64,000 bases of DNA from Sycon ciliatum (GCF_964019385.1 NC_088655.1:6108658-6172657); one strand, 5' to 3'; counted from the first letter of the stretch, positions 1 through 10,944 are shown. Translations and numbers: made by a program. Notes: generated from the letters alone by a model not told the origin.

Positions 1-303
1 GCAGAGAGCTCAGTGAGGAGCTGTTGCTTTTCAGCGAACGCTTCATTAGTGCCACTTCTACAGGGATACACGAACACAGAAGAGTTTCACAGCACATACA
101 TACAGACATAGGTTGAGAGGTAAAACATTTTTCAACAATCTATTTGAGACATACACGATTGTGAAATGGCATGGAACTAGCTCATGTTCTGTCCCACTCT
201 TAGTCTCTATTACACTTCAATTACATATATCCGCATACAAAATGTAGAACAGGCCACTTTATAACATCCTCGTACTCGGGAGCAAGACATGCGCTATTAT
301 TAT
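1..303. other. No recognisable feature
   Basis: AT-rich sequence with no ORF, repeat or RNA motif that I can recognise. It lies 3' of the small minus-strand ORF at 304-642. Confidence 0.4.
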
Positions 304-642
304 TTACTGGCGTCGTTGCCAATTTTCTTGACTCTTGTACTGCTCCACGAGCTTCATCACCCTATCTCGAACCGCCTTCTTCGAGACCCCTTGAAAAGGC
401 GGATCTCGGCCGAGCTCCTCCGCTATGCCTTGCATGTCGGGAGACCCGCGGACGAATAGCTGAGGGTGGGCCCTACACTGCCTCAGCAGAATGAGGTCCA
501 ATGTGAGGTCGAACCTCAAATATTTGGCGGACTTGCCCTCTCCCTGCGGGGAACTCGCCACAGACGTAGATGGCGAGGCAACGGCAGCAGGGCTACTGGG
601 AGCAGGAGGCATACCGGGGCTGGTAGTCGGCGACAAAGCCAT
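304..642 (-). CDS. Small Myb/SANT-like protein, hypothetical
   Basis: An uninterrupted 112-codon frame starting at the ATG at 642; an upstream in-frame TTG is not a credible start. Residues about 1-40 are Pro/Ser/Ala/Thr-rich and probably disordered. Residues about 45-105 look like a helical DNA-binding module of the Myb/SANT or trihelix sort: a Leu-rich helix with LDLILLRQ, a spacer with IAEELGRDPPF, and a basic helix with SKKAVRDRVMKL. Such single-domain proteins occur as stray transposon-associated Myb-like genes and as regulators in invertebrates. No intron or partner gene is visible, and the tandem repeat at 730-809 lies just upstream of the start. The domain call is by eye and could be wrong; this could also be an exon of a larger gene. 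Confidence 0.4.
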   Translation of the reverse strand: MALSPTTSPGMPPAPSSPAAVASPSTSVASSPQGEGKSAKYLRFDLTLDLILLRQCRAHPQLFVRGSPDMQGIAEELGRDPPFQGVSKKAVRDRVMKLVEQYKSQENWQRRQ

Positions 643-729
643 TATTCCGGGATACTTGGAATGAAAGTTTATCAAACAAAAACCAAAAAACTCTTCACAG
701 TTCGAGAGAGAGAGGAAAGCGTCAAGAAG

Positions 730-809
730 TTGCCTTGACCTTGCCTTGACCTTGCCTTGACCTTGCCTTGACCTTGCCTTGACCTTGCCTTGACCTTGCC
801 TTGACCTTG
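730..809. repeat. 11-bp minisatellite
   Basis: About seven head-to-tail copies of an 11-bp unit, CCTTGCCTTGA, with almost no divergence. It lies upstream of the ORF at 304-642. Confidence 0.85.
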
Positions 810-1299
810 TGCACTTGCAACTACTACTATACTTTAGTAGTAAGAACTAGTAGCTACATGCGCAAGTATGAGTACTCGTAGTGCGCCGTGTACTAGAGCA
901 CGCGCGGAGCATTCGAAAAGTATTCGAAAAGTATTTTCTGTTTGCGGGCATTTTTCAGTCGAACAAAGCCCTAGTTTCGACTGATTGAGTGCTTTTCGTG
1001 ACAATTTTCGATTTTCACTCGAAAATTCGATTTGCTGATGCTCCGTAGTAACGGAACTGGTTCGGATGTGATGTACAGCGCTATGGGAGTAGTAGTAGTA
1101 GTAGTAGATTTTATTATTTTACTAGGGGAGTCCCAACAGGCGTTGCCTTTTTACTGGGAACCCTAGGAATGGGTGTGTCCACCCGAATTCTTTTCACAGA
1201 TTATTATTGTATTCCCGTATGTCACATGACTGTCGCCTTGGAGTCGACCAATGACAGATCAAATTACGCGGGCTGGACAGCGCGATCCTGCCTGCTGAT
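810..1299. other. Non-coding; short (AGT)n tract
   Basis: No gene seen. It contains a short trinucleotide (AGT)n run at about 1088-1108 and several ATTCGAAAA-type short repeats around 913-1030. Confidence 0.4.
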
Positions 1300-1636
1300 G
1301 GAACTACAGTCCATTCATCGGAAACTGGCCCGCTGGCTTTTGAAAGTCGGATTTGGGCCGAATTGAGGATCAAAAACCCACTTTAAATCTCAAAAATCTG
1401 GGTTTTGGATCTGCTTCTCCATGCATTTTGCCATGGCATACCTGTCCTAATTTTGTAAAACCTGGCTGAATTTCTATTTCCCTCTTCTTGGACTTTTCTG
1501 GCCTCAAATGTGGCAAGGAGTAATTGCACGGGTCACACAATGCAGGATGTACTGTTGTTTTCACGATATCTACAACTATGTGAGAGAGACACCAAAAAGT
1601 TAGGGTGCCAGTTTCCAATGAATGGACTGTAGTTCC
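1300..1636. mobile_element. Short TIR element (MITE-like)
   Basis: The 30-bp arms at 1300-1329 and 1607-1636 are inverted copies with one mismatch; the left arm starts GGAACTACAGTCCATTCATC. The 277-bp interior is non-coding. No target duplication is obvious, so the superfamily is undetermined. The right end touches the nested hairpins at 1635-1745. Confidence 0.6.
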
Positions 1637-1745
1637 ACTGCCCGTCGTCAAGTGACGACGGGCAGTGGACGGAATCCACTGCCCGTCGTCACTTGACGAC
1701 GGGCAGTGGACAGAATCCACTGTACTGCCCGTCGTCACTTGACGA
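1635..1745. repeat. Tandem perfect palindromes
   Basis: Two adjacent perfect hairpins, 1635-1668 and 1676-1709, each have 16-bp arms (CCACTGCCCGTCGTCA and its complement) around a 2-nt centre. A third, partial copy spans about 1718-1745. The two centres are AG and CT, so the second hairpin is the inverse of the first. A degraded relative lies near 3265-3295. Confidence 0.85.
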
Positions 1746-2000
1746 CTAGGCACCGGCGGATTATGCCGGCATAATTATTGGCATAATTTGGTGGTTGAAA
1801 ATTTGGAGCATAATTTGGCATCCTTTCGGATGTACATGTAGGAGAATAACTACTTGATTGTACCACCGTTCTAGTATGTAGGCTACACAATTGTGTACAG
1901 TGACCTGATCCGTGCTGGTGGTCTGCATGGTAAAGGGTTCCGAGGTCAAGCAGATAGTGTTTTCAATGAAAACAGGGTAGAAATCTTGGCAATACAGTAT
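1746..2000. other. Non-coding; AATTATGCC-type repeats
   Basis: It begins with low-complexity motifs related to GGCGGATTATGC and CATAATTTGG. Similar motifs recur at 11600-11885. Nothing coding was seen. Confidence 0.35.
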
Positions 2001-2002
2001 TA

Positions 2003-3104
2003 GAGAGGTTTTGCAGAGCGAACGTTCGCAATGATTTTCGCGTTCCGGGTTGCGAAAACTATTGCGAACGTTCGTGCGAAATTTGTGTTTTGCATGTTTT
2101 TCGCTCCAAGAAATTTTCGCGTGCACTCGCTTGTTTGAGAAGTACAGTGACAGTGAGTGGTCTTCATCCGATTATTTTTGTTGTTGCGAGTGGTGGCACC
2201 TAGAGTTACGTCCTGAGACGAGAGCTCCTTGACTACCTTGTCCATGGCCGGACACCCACAGTCACAAACGGGTTGGCTTGTGCCGTAATCTGGCGCATCA
2301 ACACCTGAAATTCAAAGAGGCATCGATGCATCGTTGGTGTAACCGACTCTGAGCAGTGAGAAGACGAGCAGGCAGGAGATGGTCCCGGAGATGAAGCAAC
2401 ACGGACCGCCACAAGTATAGCCTAGCTAGCACCCGCGGACCAAGCCAAGAGTAGAGATCAAGCACAAACATGAGGACTGAGGGTGGCTCACCGTGCACGA
2501 ACAGTCCACAAAGACGAAAATTACTGCGAAAGTTTGCACGTATATATCTCGCTCCAAGAAAGTACTCGCTTGTTTTTGAGAAGTCGTCTCCATCCGATTA
2601 TTTGTTTGTTGCGAGTGGCGGCACGCGCACCAGGTACCGTGAGTCACGGCCTGAGACGAGAGCTCTTTGACTACGTTGTCCATGGCCAGAGACCCACAGA
2701 CAAACGGGTCGGGTTGGCTTGTGTCGTAATCTTGTGCATCAACACGTGAGATTCAAAAGGCATCATTGATGTAACCGACTCTGAGCAGTGAGAAGACGAG
2801 CAAGCAGGAGATCGGAGATGGTTCTGGAGATGAAGCAACACGGGTTGCCACAAGTATAGGAAAGCTAGCACTCGCGGACCAAGCCAAGAGACTTTGAAGA
2901 GTAGAGATAAAGCACAAACATGAAGATCACCGTGCACCAGGCTGACCAGCGGTCCACAAAGAGCGAAAATATTTAATTACTGCGAAAGTTTGTTTCGCGT
3001 TTCCTGCAACTTTCGCGTTCAAAACTGCGAACGTTCGCACGAAGTTTCGCTTTTCGTGACGTCAAACGAAAATTCGCGCGAACGTTCGCTCTGCAAAACC
3101 TCTC
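2003..3104. mobile_element. TA-flanked TIR transposon with internal duplication
   Basis: Perfect terminal inverted repeats of about 27 bp begin GAGAGGTTTTGCAGAGCGAA, at 2003-2029 and 3078-3104. They are flanked by TA on both sides (2001-2002 and 3105-3106), the target duplication of Tc1/mariner-type elements. Inside, a segment of about 0.4 kb is repeated in tandem (about 2158-2540 and 2582-2992), sharing for example the run around GTAACCGACTCTGAGCAGTG. No transposase frame is present, so the element is non-autonomous. Confidence 0.8.
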
Positions 3105-3106
3105 TA

Positions 3107-3373
3107 CTGTGTGTTCAGGCTCGACTTCTTCAAAGCTCTTTCTCACACTGATACAGTACTGTAGCAGAATATGCGAGTGAATCCGTCTTTATCAGGTATC
3201 CCGGGGTGGACGAGATACTAGTAGTGACGGGTAGTCCGCAAAACTCCGCGTACATGACTACATGTAGTGACGACGGGCAGTAACAGAATCCACTCATGAG
3301 TCTACCATTCCAATGACAAGCTTCTGTGGTCTGAAAGTACATGCAAAAGTCATGTACTGAGTCTGTAGTCCGT
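3107..3373. other. Non-coding
   Basis: No gene seen. It contains a decayed copy of the GACGACGGGCAGT hairpin sequence near 3265-3295. Confidence 0.35.
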
Positions 3374-3991
3374 GTAGACCCGGGTGCTCGAATCAGAAAC
3401 GATTTGACAGGTGTGAAATTTCTCATCTGTAAATCTCAACAATTGTCAGAATATACTTTTGGAGAGGCGATGGAACAGGAAAGGGAGTCTGGCTTGACCC
3501 ACCCAGCAGGAATTCAGAACCTGGGGGCGCTACAATACAAGCTACAGTACGCAGTAAAATGGTCGTATTTCCTTCGGATTTTTTATTTGAAAATTGGGTG
3601 CTCGAATCAGAAACAGCAAACTCGTCAGATCGTCTCCGATTCAAGCACACGGGTCTACCATCGTCTACGCTTGGTGTGGCAGTTGAGGGCAGGGAGTAGT
3701 GACTAACTACTTCGTTTTTGAGAGCAAGATGGTCAGTGCCGCCGCAGATTCGGCAGGTCGTTGGCAGCACCGTACAGGAGACCCACATCCTCGAATCAAG
3801 GACCCAGCAAAAAGTGGGTCGCGAGTATTTCAAAAACCGTTTACCGGGCAGCGCTGAAATTTGGCATACCGTTAGCGGGCCGTATGTTGATGGTATTTGT
3901 GAAAACTAAACGAAATCGGAATAAGTTTAGGTACAATTTCAGGCTGTTTCTGTTTTGGTACCCTGTATCTCATTCGAGCACCCGGGTCTAC
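3374..3991. mobile_element. TIR-bounded element, non-autonomous
   Basis: The 20-bp inverted ends GTAGACCCGGGTGCTCGAAT lie at 3374-3393 and 3972-3991. Internal degraded copies of the same motif lie near 3598-3660, in both orientations, suggesting a composite or nested element. No transposase and no clear target duplication. Confidence 0.55.
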
Positions 3992-4299
3992 GGTTGTCGA
4001 AGTCACTCTCACTCAGCTCACAGCCTCATAGAGTCATACAGTATACAGGACTCGAGTCACAGAATGGTTCTTGTAAACTCAAAGATTGTGAGTGTCACTG
4101 AGTGATCTCCTTGCGACCTTGGAATTGGCTTGGGTGCATACGGGAAACACGTTCCAGTCACTCATACTCGGTCAGTACCGCTGTTCATCCAGCCCTTGCC
4201 GCTATCGCGGCGCGGGCTGGATTCCGCGGTACTGCCCTTGTACTCGTGCAGGAACCTGTACCTCTTGATGGTATGGCCCGGGACGGGTTCACCATGATT

Positions 4300-4601
4300 C
4301 TTTATCGTATCCGTTCCCGAAGGGAACTCACGACGGCCGCTAACACCCGATAAACCCTAGCGGCAGATGCAGCGCCTAACGGTGGGGGTGAGTGGGCAAG
4401 TCTCACAACCACTGGCACAAGTGCCGAAAACGACCCCATTAGCTGCATCCATGTACCCCTTGTGCCTGGCCACAAGTTCCCAGTTGACTGTGGGTAGCAG
4501 CACGGCTGGAAAAACCGCTCCCAGGCAGGACTTGAACCAGGTACCTCTCGTATCTCAATCATGGTCTTTGACCAACCCACTGTGCCTGCTTGGATCACCA
4601 T
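4300..4601 (-). mobile_element. tRNA-derived SINE with 14-bp target duplication
   Basis: On the minus strand the 5' part reads as a tRNA-like head: an A-box-like GGCACAGTGGGTTGG near 4570-4585 and a B-box GGTTCAAGTCC near 4530-4540. A body of about 200 bp follows, with a tail around GTTCCCTTCGGGAACGG. The element is bracketed by direct repeats GGTTCACCATGATT at 4286-4299 and 4602-4615, the duplication made by target-primed insertion. The same 3' tail recurs alone at 9780-9870. The parent LINE is unknown. Confidence 0.85.
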
Positions 4602-4615
4602 GGTTCACCATGATT

Positions 4616-5468
4616 AGCGAAGGTGAAGTGAGTGTGTACGTGTAACTGTTTGATGCTGCTGAGTGATGTGACACTTGACACCTTTGAGTAGCCTGCATGC
4701 ATGCAATGCAAGGCTGATCTCCAAACACAGGCACATAGATTTACACCTAAACAGTTTAAAACACGCTCATTTGCTGAAGCGATCTAGCACATGCACTGCA
4801 TGCACAGTGAGTACGTAGATCTACACATCCAGGAAATGTGCGAACTGTCATTTACCCCCGTTTCGAAATGCGTTACGTTTTAGAAAAAAAATGCGAACTA
4901 AATTACTTATGAGATGCCATAGTAAGTATTACTAGTTGTACGATAGTGTCGCGCTACTAGTACTACACTACAGTGTAGATCTACATTGTAGTACCGGTAT
5001 ACCATTGTATACTGTACTCTGTCATGTACTAGTAGACTACTTACCGTCAAAGCAAAGGAAATAAAGCCAAGGCAAAGGGACAGTTCAACCGCCGTCCAAA
5101 AAATTTCCCCAAGGCACGACCGGTCGCTAGGCCAGAGAGAAGTGGAAATAGTTTTTTTCCCTTGTATTAATTGTATTGGCTTTTGGTCCTTGCGGCTGTC
5201 ATCATCATGATGCCGCTTTGATACCCACGCTCCTGGGGTTGCTGGAAAGTAGGCGAAGTCTGCAAGGTTCGCAAAGCTGTGTTAGCGACGGCAGTTCGGC
5301 AATCTGTCCGGGTGACGGTAGCCTCGTTGGGTGAATCAAGCACCCAGCTGGAGTCTTGCGCTCTTGGAACAGCGGTAAGGTAACCCGGTTGTGCTCGCAC
5401 GGCGAGAAAAAACTGCGAGAAAGATTGCACTTTGTGCATGAAATAACGAGAGGCTTGAAAGCCCAGGA
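4616..5468. other. Non-coding
   Basis: No convincing coding frame, RNA motif or tandem repeat, only short palindromic stretches such as TACACTACAGTGTA near 4962-4982. Confidence 0.35.
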
Positions 5469-5660
5469 GCCCTCGCTATGCTTTGATTTTACCAAGGTCA
5501 ATGGTTCATGATGTGTGTTATTTTAACTGATAGAAACGCCTTTGCAATACGATTATTGGGCACATGTTTATGCAAAGCCGTTTCAAATCGTATTGCAAAG
5601 ATGTTTCTATCAGTTCGAATACGACACATGACCTAGGTAGAAACAAAGCATAGCGAGGGC
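5469..5660. mobile_element. Foldback element
   Basis: Outer arms GCCCTCGCTATGCTTTG (5469-5485) and its complement (5644-5660), plus inner arms of 29 bp at 5525-5553 and 5587-5615 with one or two mismatches, would fold into a long hairpin. The outer arm resembles the AGCATAGCGTAGGGCCC motif at 9006 and 9636, so it may belong to that repeat family. Confidence 0.65.
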
Positions 5661-6813
5661 TTTCACGCCCTGTCCTGTTAATCCCACGTACATTGTACAT
5701 GTATCTCCCACAAAGCGTTCTTGATAATATTATTTTATCACATGTCACGTGAGTGTTTCCTTGGATCGGGCCAATCACTGGTCTGTATGAGCGGGCAATA
5801 AATCAGTCCAACGCCCGCGTCCAAAGCCCGTCGTCAGTGACAACCCTGACTGAGACTGTACGCGTAAAATCTACGGGATGTGAACATGGTGGGCATGGTG
5901 ACTGTACGGCGCAGTGTGACATGTGAACGTGTGGTCGAAAGTGGCGATCTCAGCTTTCCTTGCGTGACTATGACGACTCTGTAGAATGTACGACTCTACG
6001 ACGAGTCGCAGTGTAGCATTGAGACGAAGATGGAATTCTTTTTGGAGATGGACATCCCGGCAATGGACATGGCCTCGGAGGTCTGCCGTGTGGTGCTTGC
6101 AGGGATCATTTGTTCAGTCATGTTGGCAGCCTGACCGTCGGTAAGCTTTTGGATAAGATTCAGTTCTGCTCGAAGTGGTACTGTGATCACAAACAATTAT
6201 TTGAAATAACACAAATTCAACTCAGCGTCGTGCGTTTTCAGATCCTCGCAAAGTCACTGCCTGTGTGTGGTCTTCATGTGCCACGCAAAACTCTTACCAG
6301 GCTCATCTGTCCTCTGCCTTCACCTTTGCTTGAACAACAAACACAACAATTCAGGAATGTTTTGCAATGAAAAATACAGCTATCTGGAGCTGAAAAAATA
6401 AGAAGAAAAATTGTCCTCAGAATTACACACCAGGGAGTCGTCAAATACTTGTACTTGTTGCAGTACTGTATTTGACAACTTCCTGATACACATGTAAACA
6501 TGAAGAAACTCTTTGTGGTAGCACTCTTAATTTTTCAACTGAAATTATGATTCTGCTTTATTTATTGTCGTTGCCATGTCTATTGCTATGACGATGCGGT
6601 GCCGGCACTTTTTTTCTGTCTCCGTCTATCAGTACTGTATACTGTCTGATGGCCTGTAGCAGACTTTGTGTTAGGGTGTAGGAGAAATATCTTCATTTTT
6701 CCTGTTTTGATAATGATAGCACATCAATATACATTGTGGTCATAATGTGTTGGCATTTGGGCTAATTTCATCAGCAGCCCAATGGTCTGCTCTGTGGGCC
6801 GTGTGATAAATTT
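5661..6813. other. Non-coding
   Basis: About 1.1 kb with no supported gene. All frames are short and lack recognisable domains. Confidence 0.35.
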
Positions 6814-6882
6814 GTTATCGCATGGTTGCTGCGGGCCTTATGGCATATTATTGCCATAAGGCCCTTGCAACCATGCGATAAC
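6814..6882. repeat. Long hairpin
   Basis: GTTATCGCATGGTTGC followed by GGGCCTTATGGCA pairs with TGCCATAAGGCCC and GCAACCATGCGATAAC across a 6-nt loop (TATTAT), with one small internal bulge. About 29 pairs in a 69-bp span. Confidence 0.85.
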
Positions 6883-6892
6883 ATATACATAT

Positions 6893-7215
6893 TCCCGTTT
6901 GAAAAACTGAGGTTCGGGGGGGGGGGGGGTGGGGCTGCACCATGACGTCATGCGGCCGCGACATACCCTCTGCAACATCACAGCGTGCGGCTACACGTAC
7001 ATGTAAGTCAAAAGGAGTGCATGAAATGCCAATGCTATTTCAAATGATTTAGCGACCAATAGTATTTACTGGAAGTACAAGTGACGCCGAAGACATAACT
7101 CCATGTGAGAGTGAGGATGGAGCCATGGCTGACCTTTATGAGCTCGGTCTGGGGCTGAACCTCGGTATTCTGCCGAAGAATTGGCCATACGGGCCGGTCA
7201 AGAGTGAGCGCTGCC
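6893..7215. repeat. Fragment of the TTAA element family
   Basis: Two blocks (about 6893-7020 and 7090-7215) match, in opposite orientation, the interior of the TTAA/TIR element at 55339-57026, roughly 56820-56930 and 56620-56755. Shared landmarks include CATGACGTCATGCGGCCGC and GGAGCCATGGCTGACCTT. It also has a poly-G run near 6918-6935. The ends are lost, so it is a relic. Confidence 0.65.
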
Positions 7216-7847
7216 GCGTGCAGGAGTTTATCTCGCTCATAAGACAACAGGGAGGTTTCGCACAAAATTACGCATGAAAATCCGTATGCCATACGTGCCG
7301 GAGAGTGAGTGCAACTTTCATAATCTCTAGTCAGATTTCCGTAGATATCGGTGCGGTCCTCCGTAGAGTTAAGTATTGCTGAATTGTTTCCTTTTTCCGG
7401 ATTTATCCTTCGCAATGTTCAAGCCGCGCAAAACATAAGTACACATCAAAAAGTACATGGGCAATGTGGTTTTGGTTCTTGGTGCATGCGGTACACGCAT
7501 GCAGTCAACACCCCTCCGACACAGAAAAAGCATGCTTCACAGTCATGGAAAAATCATGTAGTGCGAAACCCAACAACGCTTGTTTTACATATGAAAATCA
7601 CGTGCAGTTGCTACGTTATTTCCGTATGTAATTACGTAGAGCGAAGCCTTCCTATTGATCTTTCCTGCCTTCGTCGAGGTCATGTTTCACTGCTTTCCTA
7701 GCAGAACATTGTTCCTAGCCTGCATAAACGACCCGGGTTCAGAATAAAACTCTATCTCTGACATCGTGTAGATAGAAACTACACTAGTAATTACAAGCCA
7801 CGTTTCATTCACTGCTCAACAACAAGCTTACTTGACTCAAGACTCAA
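7216..7847. other. Non-coding
   Basis: No supported gene, tandem array or transposon end seen. Confidence 0.35.
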
Positions 7848-9670
7848 AAAAATCATAGGGATGTTATAAATTGTTCAATTCTCCTATTTTTTTTTCAGGC
7901 ATATCCTGGGATTCGAACCCGCACTATCGCCCTACATGCATTCCCCCATACACTTCGCATTCATACCCATTAGAGAGGTTCCGGGGTACGATTTTCCGTG
8001 CCAAAATCCGTATGGGCGCTACGGATTTTTTCCAGGCGTGCTCCATACGATTTTTCGGCACGGAGAATCCGTGTGGACTGGCTTTCATACGAACCATGTT
8101 TCGTATGGAGATTTTGCGTCATCGGGTGCAGAAAGATTTTTCGCGTACAAATTTGGTACGAGAAACATGGATTTACCGCGGGAAGTTTTGATTTCGGTAC
8201 AAATTTTCAAAATAAAAAGGCATAGCGCGGGAATGTGACGTGTTTGCGATCGTAACCTAGGCAATGACGCCAAACACATACGTTCCGTACCGTGGAACTT
8301 TTCACGGCTCGAAAACGATGTATAAAATATCCGTAGCGCCTCCACGGATTTTGGCACGAAAAATCGTACTCCGGAACCTCCCTATTCATCCAAGTTGCTT
8401 CACGTTATGATCTTGCATTTGAAAGCCCTATTTGAATATTGCGTGCAGCTGTATGTGGCCAGCTGTGTTTGATGGTACGGTACGGGAGACGGTGTCGTAT
8501 TACCCTCGATCGTGCCTGTCCCGTTCCTATCCCTACCGTACCGTACCAGCAAAGACGGCTGGCCACAATGCATATTCAAATAGGGCTTTCAAATGCAAGA
8601 TCATAATGTGAAGCAACTTGGAAGAATTAGTATGTATGCGAAGGGTATCGGGGGATGCATGCAGATAGTGCGGGTTCGAATCCCAGGTTATGTCTTTAAA
8701 AAAAAAGGATTTTTTTAAAGACCGGGGATGCATGCAGGGCGCGATAGTGCGGGTTCGAATCCCAGGTTATGTCTTTTAACAAAAAGGAATTTTTCAAAGA
8801 CCGGGGGGCGCATGCAGGGCGCGATAGTGCGGGTTCGACTCCCAGGTTATGTCTTAAAACAAGGAATTTTTCAAAGACCGGGGGGTGCATGCAGGGCGCG
8901 ATAGTGCGGGTTCTATTCCCAGGTTATGTTTTAACAAAAAAGGATTTTTTAAAGAATTTATAACATCCCTATGCTTTTTTTTGTCTAGGTCATCAAGGCA
9001 AAAAAGCATAGCGTAGGGCCCTGAGCTTCCAAGCTCTCTCGTTTGGTATTTGTGTGTTTGTTTGTTTGTGTGTTTGTGTCACGCCTGGTGTTATCCCGTA
9101 TCTGTCCCGTACCGTACCATCAAACACAGCTGGCCACATACAGCTGGCCGCAATATTCAAATAGGGCTTTCAAACGCAAAATCATAACGTGAAGCAAATT
9201 GGAAGAATGGGTATGAATGCGAAGTGTATGGGGGAATGCATGTAGGGCGATAGTGCGGGTTCGAATCCCAGGATATGCCTGGAAAAAAACAGAAGAATTG
9301 AAAAATATATAACATCCCTATGCTTTTTTTGCCGTCATCAAGGCGGTAGACGGTGTTGTATTACCCTCGATCGTACCTGTCCCGTACCTATCCCGTACCG
9401 TACCATCAAAGACGGCTGGCCACAATGCATATTCAAATAGGGCTTTCAAATGCAAGATCATAACGTGAAGCAACTTGGAAGAATTAGTATGTATGCGAAG
9501 TGTATCGGGGGATGCATGCAGGGCGCGCGATAGTGCGGGTTCGAATCCCAGGTTATGTCTTAAAAAAAGGAATTTCTTTTAAAAGAATTTATAACATCCC
9601 TATGCTTTTTTTGTCTAGGTCATCAAGGCAAAAAAGCATAGCGTAGGGCCCTGAGCTTCCAAGCTCTCTC
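7848..9670. repeat. Cluster of B-box-bearing dispersed repeats
   Basis: Several copies of one repeat in both orientations: forward at 7848-7970 plus 8385-8470, reverse at about 8540-8700, 9150-9320 and 9410-9600. Each has a polymerase III B-box-like GGGTTCGAATCCC beside a run such as CCAGGTTATG, and ends at ATAACATCCCTATGC followed by a T-run. Between 8650 and 8955 the B-box segment is itself repeated about four times with a 75-80 bp period. A further copy sits at 39735-39975. No canonical A-box is visible at the expected spacing, so tRNA-SINE identity is only likely. Confidence 0.6.
7973..8382. mobile_element. TA-flanked TIR element nested in a repeat
   Basis: Imperfect inverted arms of about 58 bp begin GAGAGGTTCCGGGGTACG and end CCGGAACCTCCC, flanked by TA at 7971-7972 and 8383-8384. 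It lies inside a B-box repeat; the related copy at about 9150-9250 is uninterrupted at the corresponding point, which gives an empty-site comparison. No transposase is encoded. The first bases resemble the ends of the element at 2003-3104. Confidence 0.75.
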
Positions 9671-9779
9671 GTTTCGGTTTTATTCGGCATCGATCCATAT
9701 CGCCGAAATTAAAGCGCCGATGAAAATTTTAACATCGGCTTTGGTGATGTACTAGTATAGTGGTAACCCTGTGCCGAAA

Positions 9780-9870
9780 TCTGCATCTGCCACTAGGGTT
9801 TACCGGGTGTTAGCGACCGTCGTTAGTTCCCTTTGGGAACGGACACTATAATTTATTATTATTATTATTT
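9780..9870 (+). repeat. Isolated 3' tail of the SINE family
   Basis: This matches the last 65 or so bases of the SINE at 4300-4601 (CTAGGGTTTACCGGGTGTTA and GTTCCC..GGGAACGG) and continues into a (TTA)n tail. The tRNA-like head is absent, so it is either a truncated SINE or the 3' end of its partner LINE. Confidence 0.65.
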
Positions 9871-10496
9871 TTTTACTGTGCCGAAAATATGTCCCTGTGG
9901 GTCCGTTGTTATTAGGCAGTGACCTAGCCAAAGCCGGCTCAGCCGGCAGAATGCCGGCTGGGAGGGCGACCTGCCGGCTGAGACAGCTCCAAGGGTTATT
10001 TTGGCCGGCTGGCAAACGATTGAGATTTAGAGAAATTTTCAATTTTCAGTTTCTACAAGTACAAGTATTTGTAGCATGCTGTGTTCTGGATCATTTTTCT
10101 TTCAATCATGTCACCAAGCCCACTATCTGAATAATCCTGGAAACAGAACGACCGGCGCAGGACTGGCACAGCCCCCAGGACGATGCATTTTCACTAGAAC
10201 GTTGGCAGGCTGGCATAAAATCCTGGCTAGACCTCTAATAGGCATCTGCCTGTTTTGGTTTCTCCACTATAAATAAAAGAATACTTCTACTACTAAGGGC
10301 CGAAAATCATGAATTGCCTAAATTTTGCAGCGCCGAAAATTTGTATGCTTACAGTACGCAGACTTTAGCTTCGACCCTTGATGCCGTGGAGAAACAGTGG
10401 CCTAGCATTAGTTACGGTGCGGGATCAATGTTACTTCATGTTGCTACAGAATGTCCTATCTTGACAAGTGAGGGGCTGATCTGCAGCCAAATGAAT
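9871..10496. other. Non-coding up to the assembly gap
   Basis: A GCCGGCT-rich stretch at about 9925-10010 with several short inverted repeats, then no recognised feature. Confidence 0.35.
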
Positions 10497-10696
10497 NNNN
10501 NNNNNNNNNNNNNNNNNNNNNNNNNNNNNNNNNNNNNNNNNNNNNNNNNNNNNNNNNNNNNNNNNNNNNNNNNNNNNNNNNNNNNNNNNNNNNNNNNNNN
10601 NNNNNNNNNNNNNNNNNNNNNNNNNNNNNNNNNNNNNNNNNNNNNNNNNNNNNNNNNNNNNNNNNNNNNNNNNNNNNNNNNNNNNNNNNNNNNNNN
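10497..10696. other. Assembly gap (200 N)
   Basis: A run of exactly 200 undetermined bases, the usual placeholder for a scaffold join of unknown size. Confidence 0.99.
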
Positions 10697-10944
10697 GTTG
10701 TGATTATTGTGAGGTTTTGTGTGAAATTTTAATTTTCGGCTATCACATTTCGTTAATTTCTTACTTTGTAGACGGGGTCCATGGACTAGAACACAATAAC
10801 TTTTTTTTAGGCTACCGACCTCTTGGTCATCCCTCAAATAAAGAGAATAATAATAATAATCCTGAGGTCTGTGTGCAAAAATGAAAATGAGTTGTCTTTG
10901 CAATTGTTTGGTGTTACTCCTAGAGGTGTAAACGATGTTACTCA

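Noticed and set aside
10314-10703. ORF spanning the assembly gap
   Set aside because: Half of it is N; the remaining residues show no domain.
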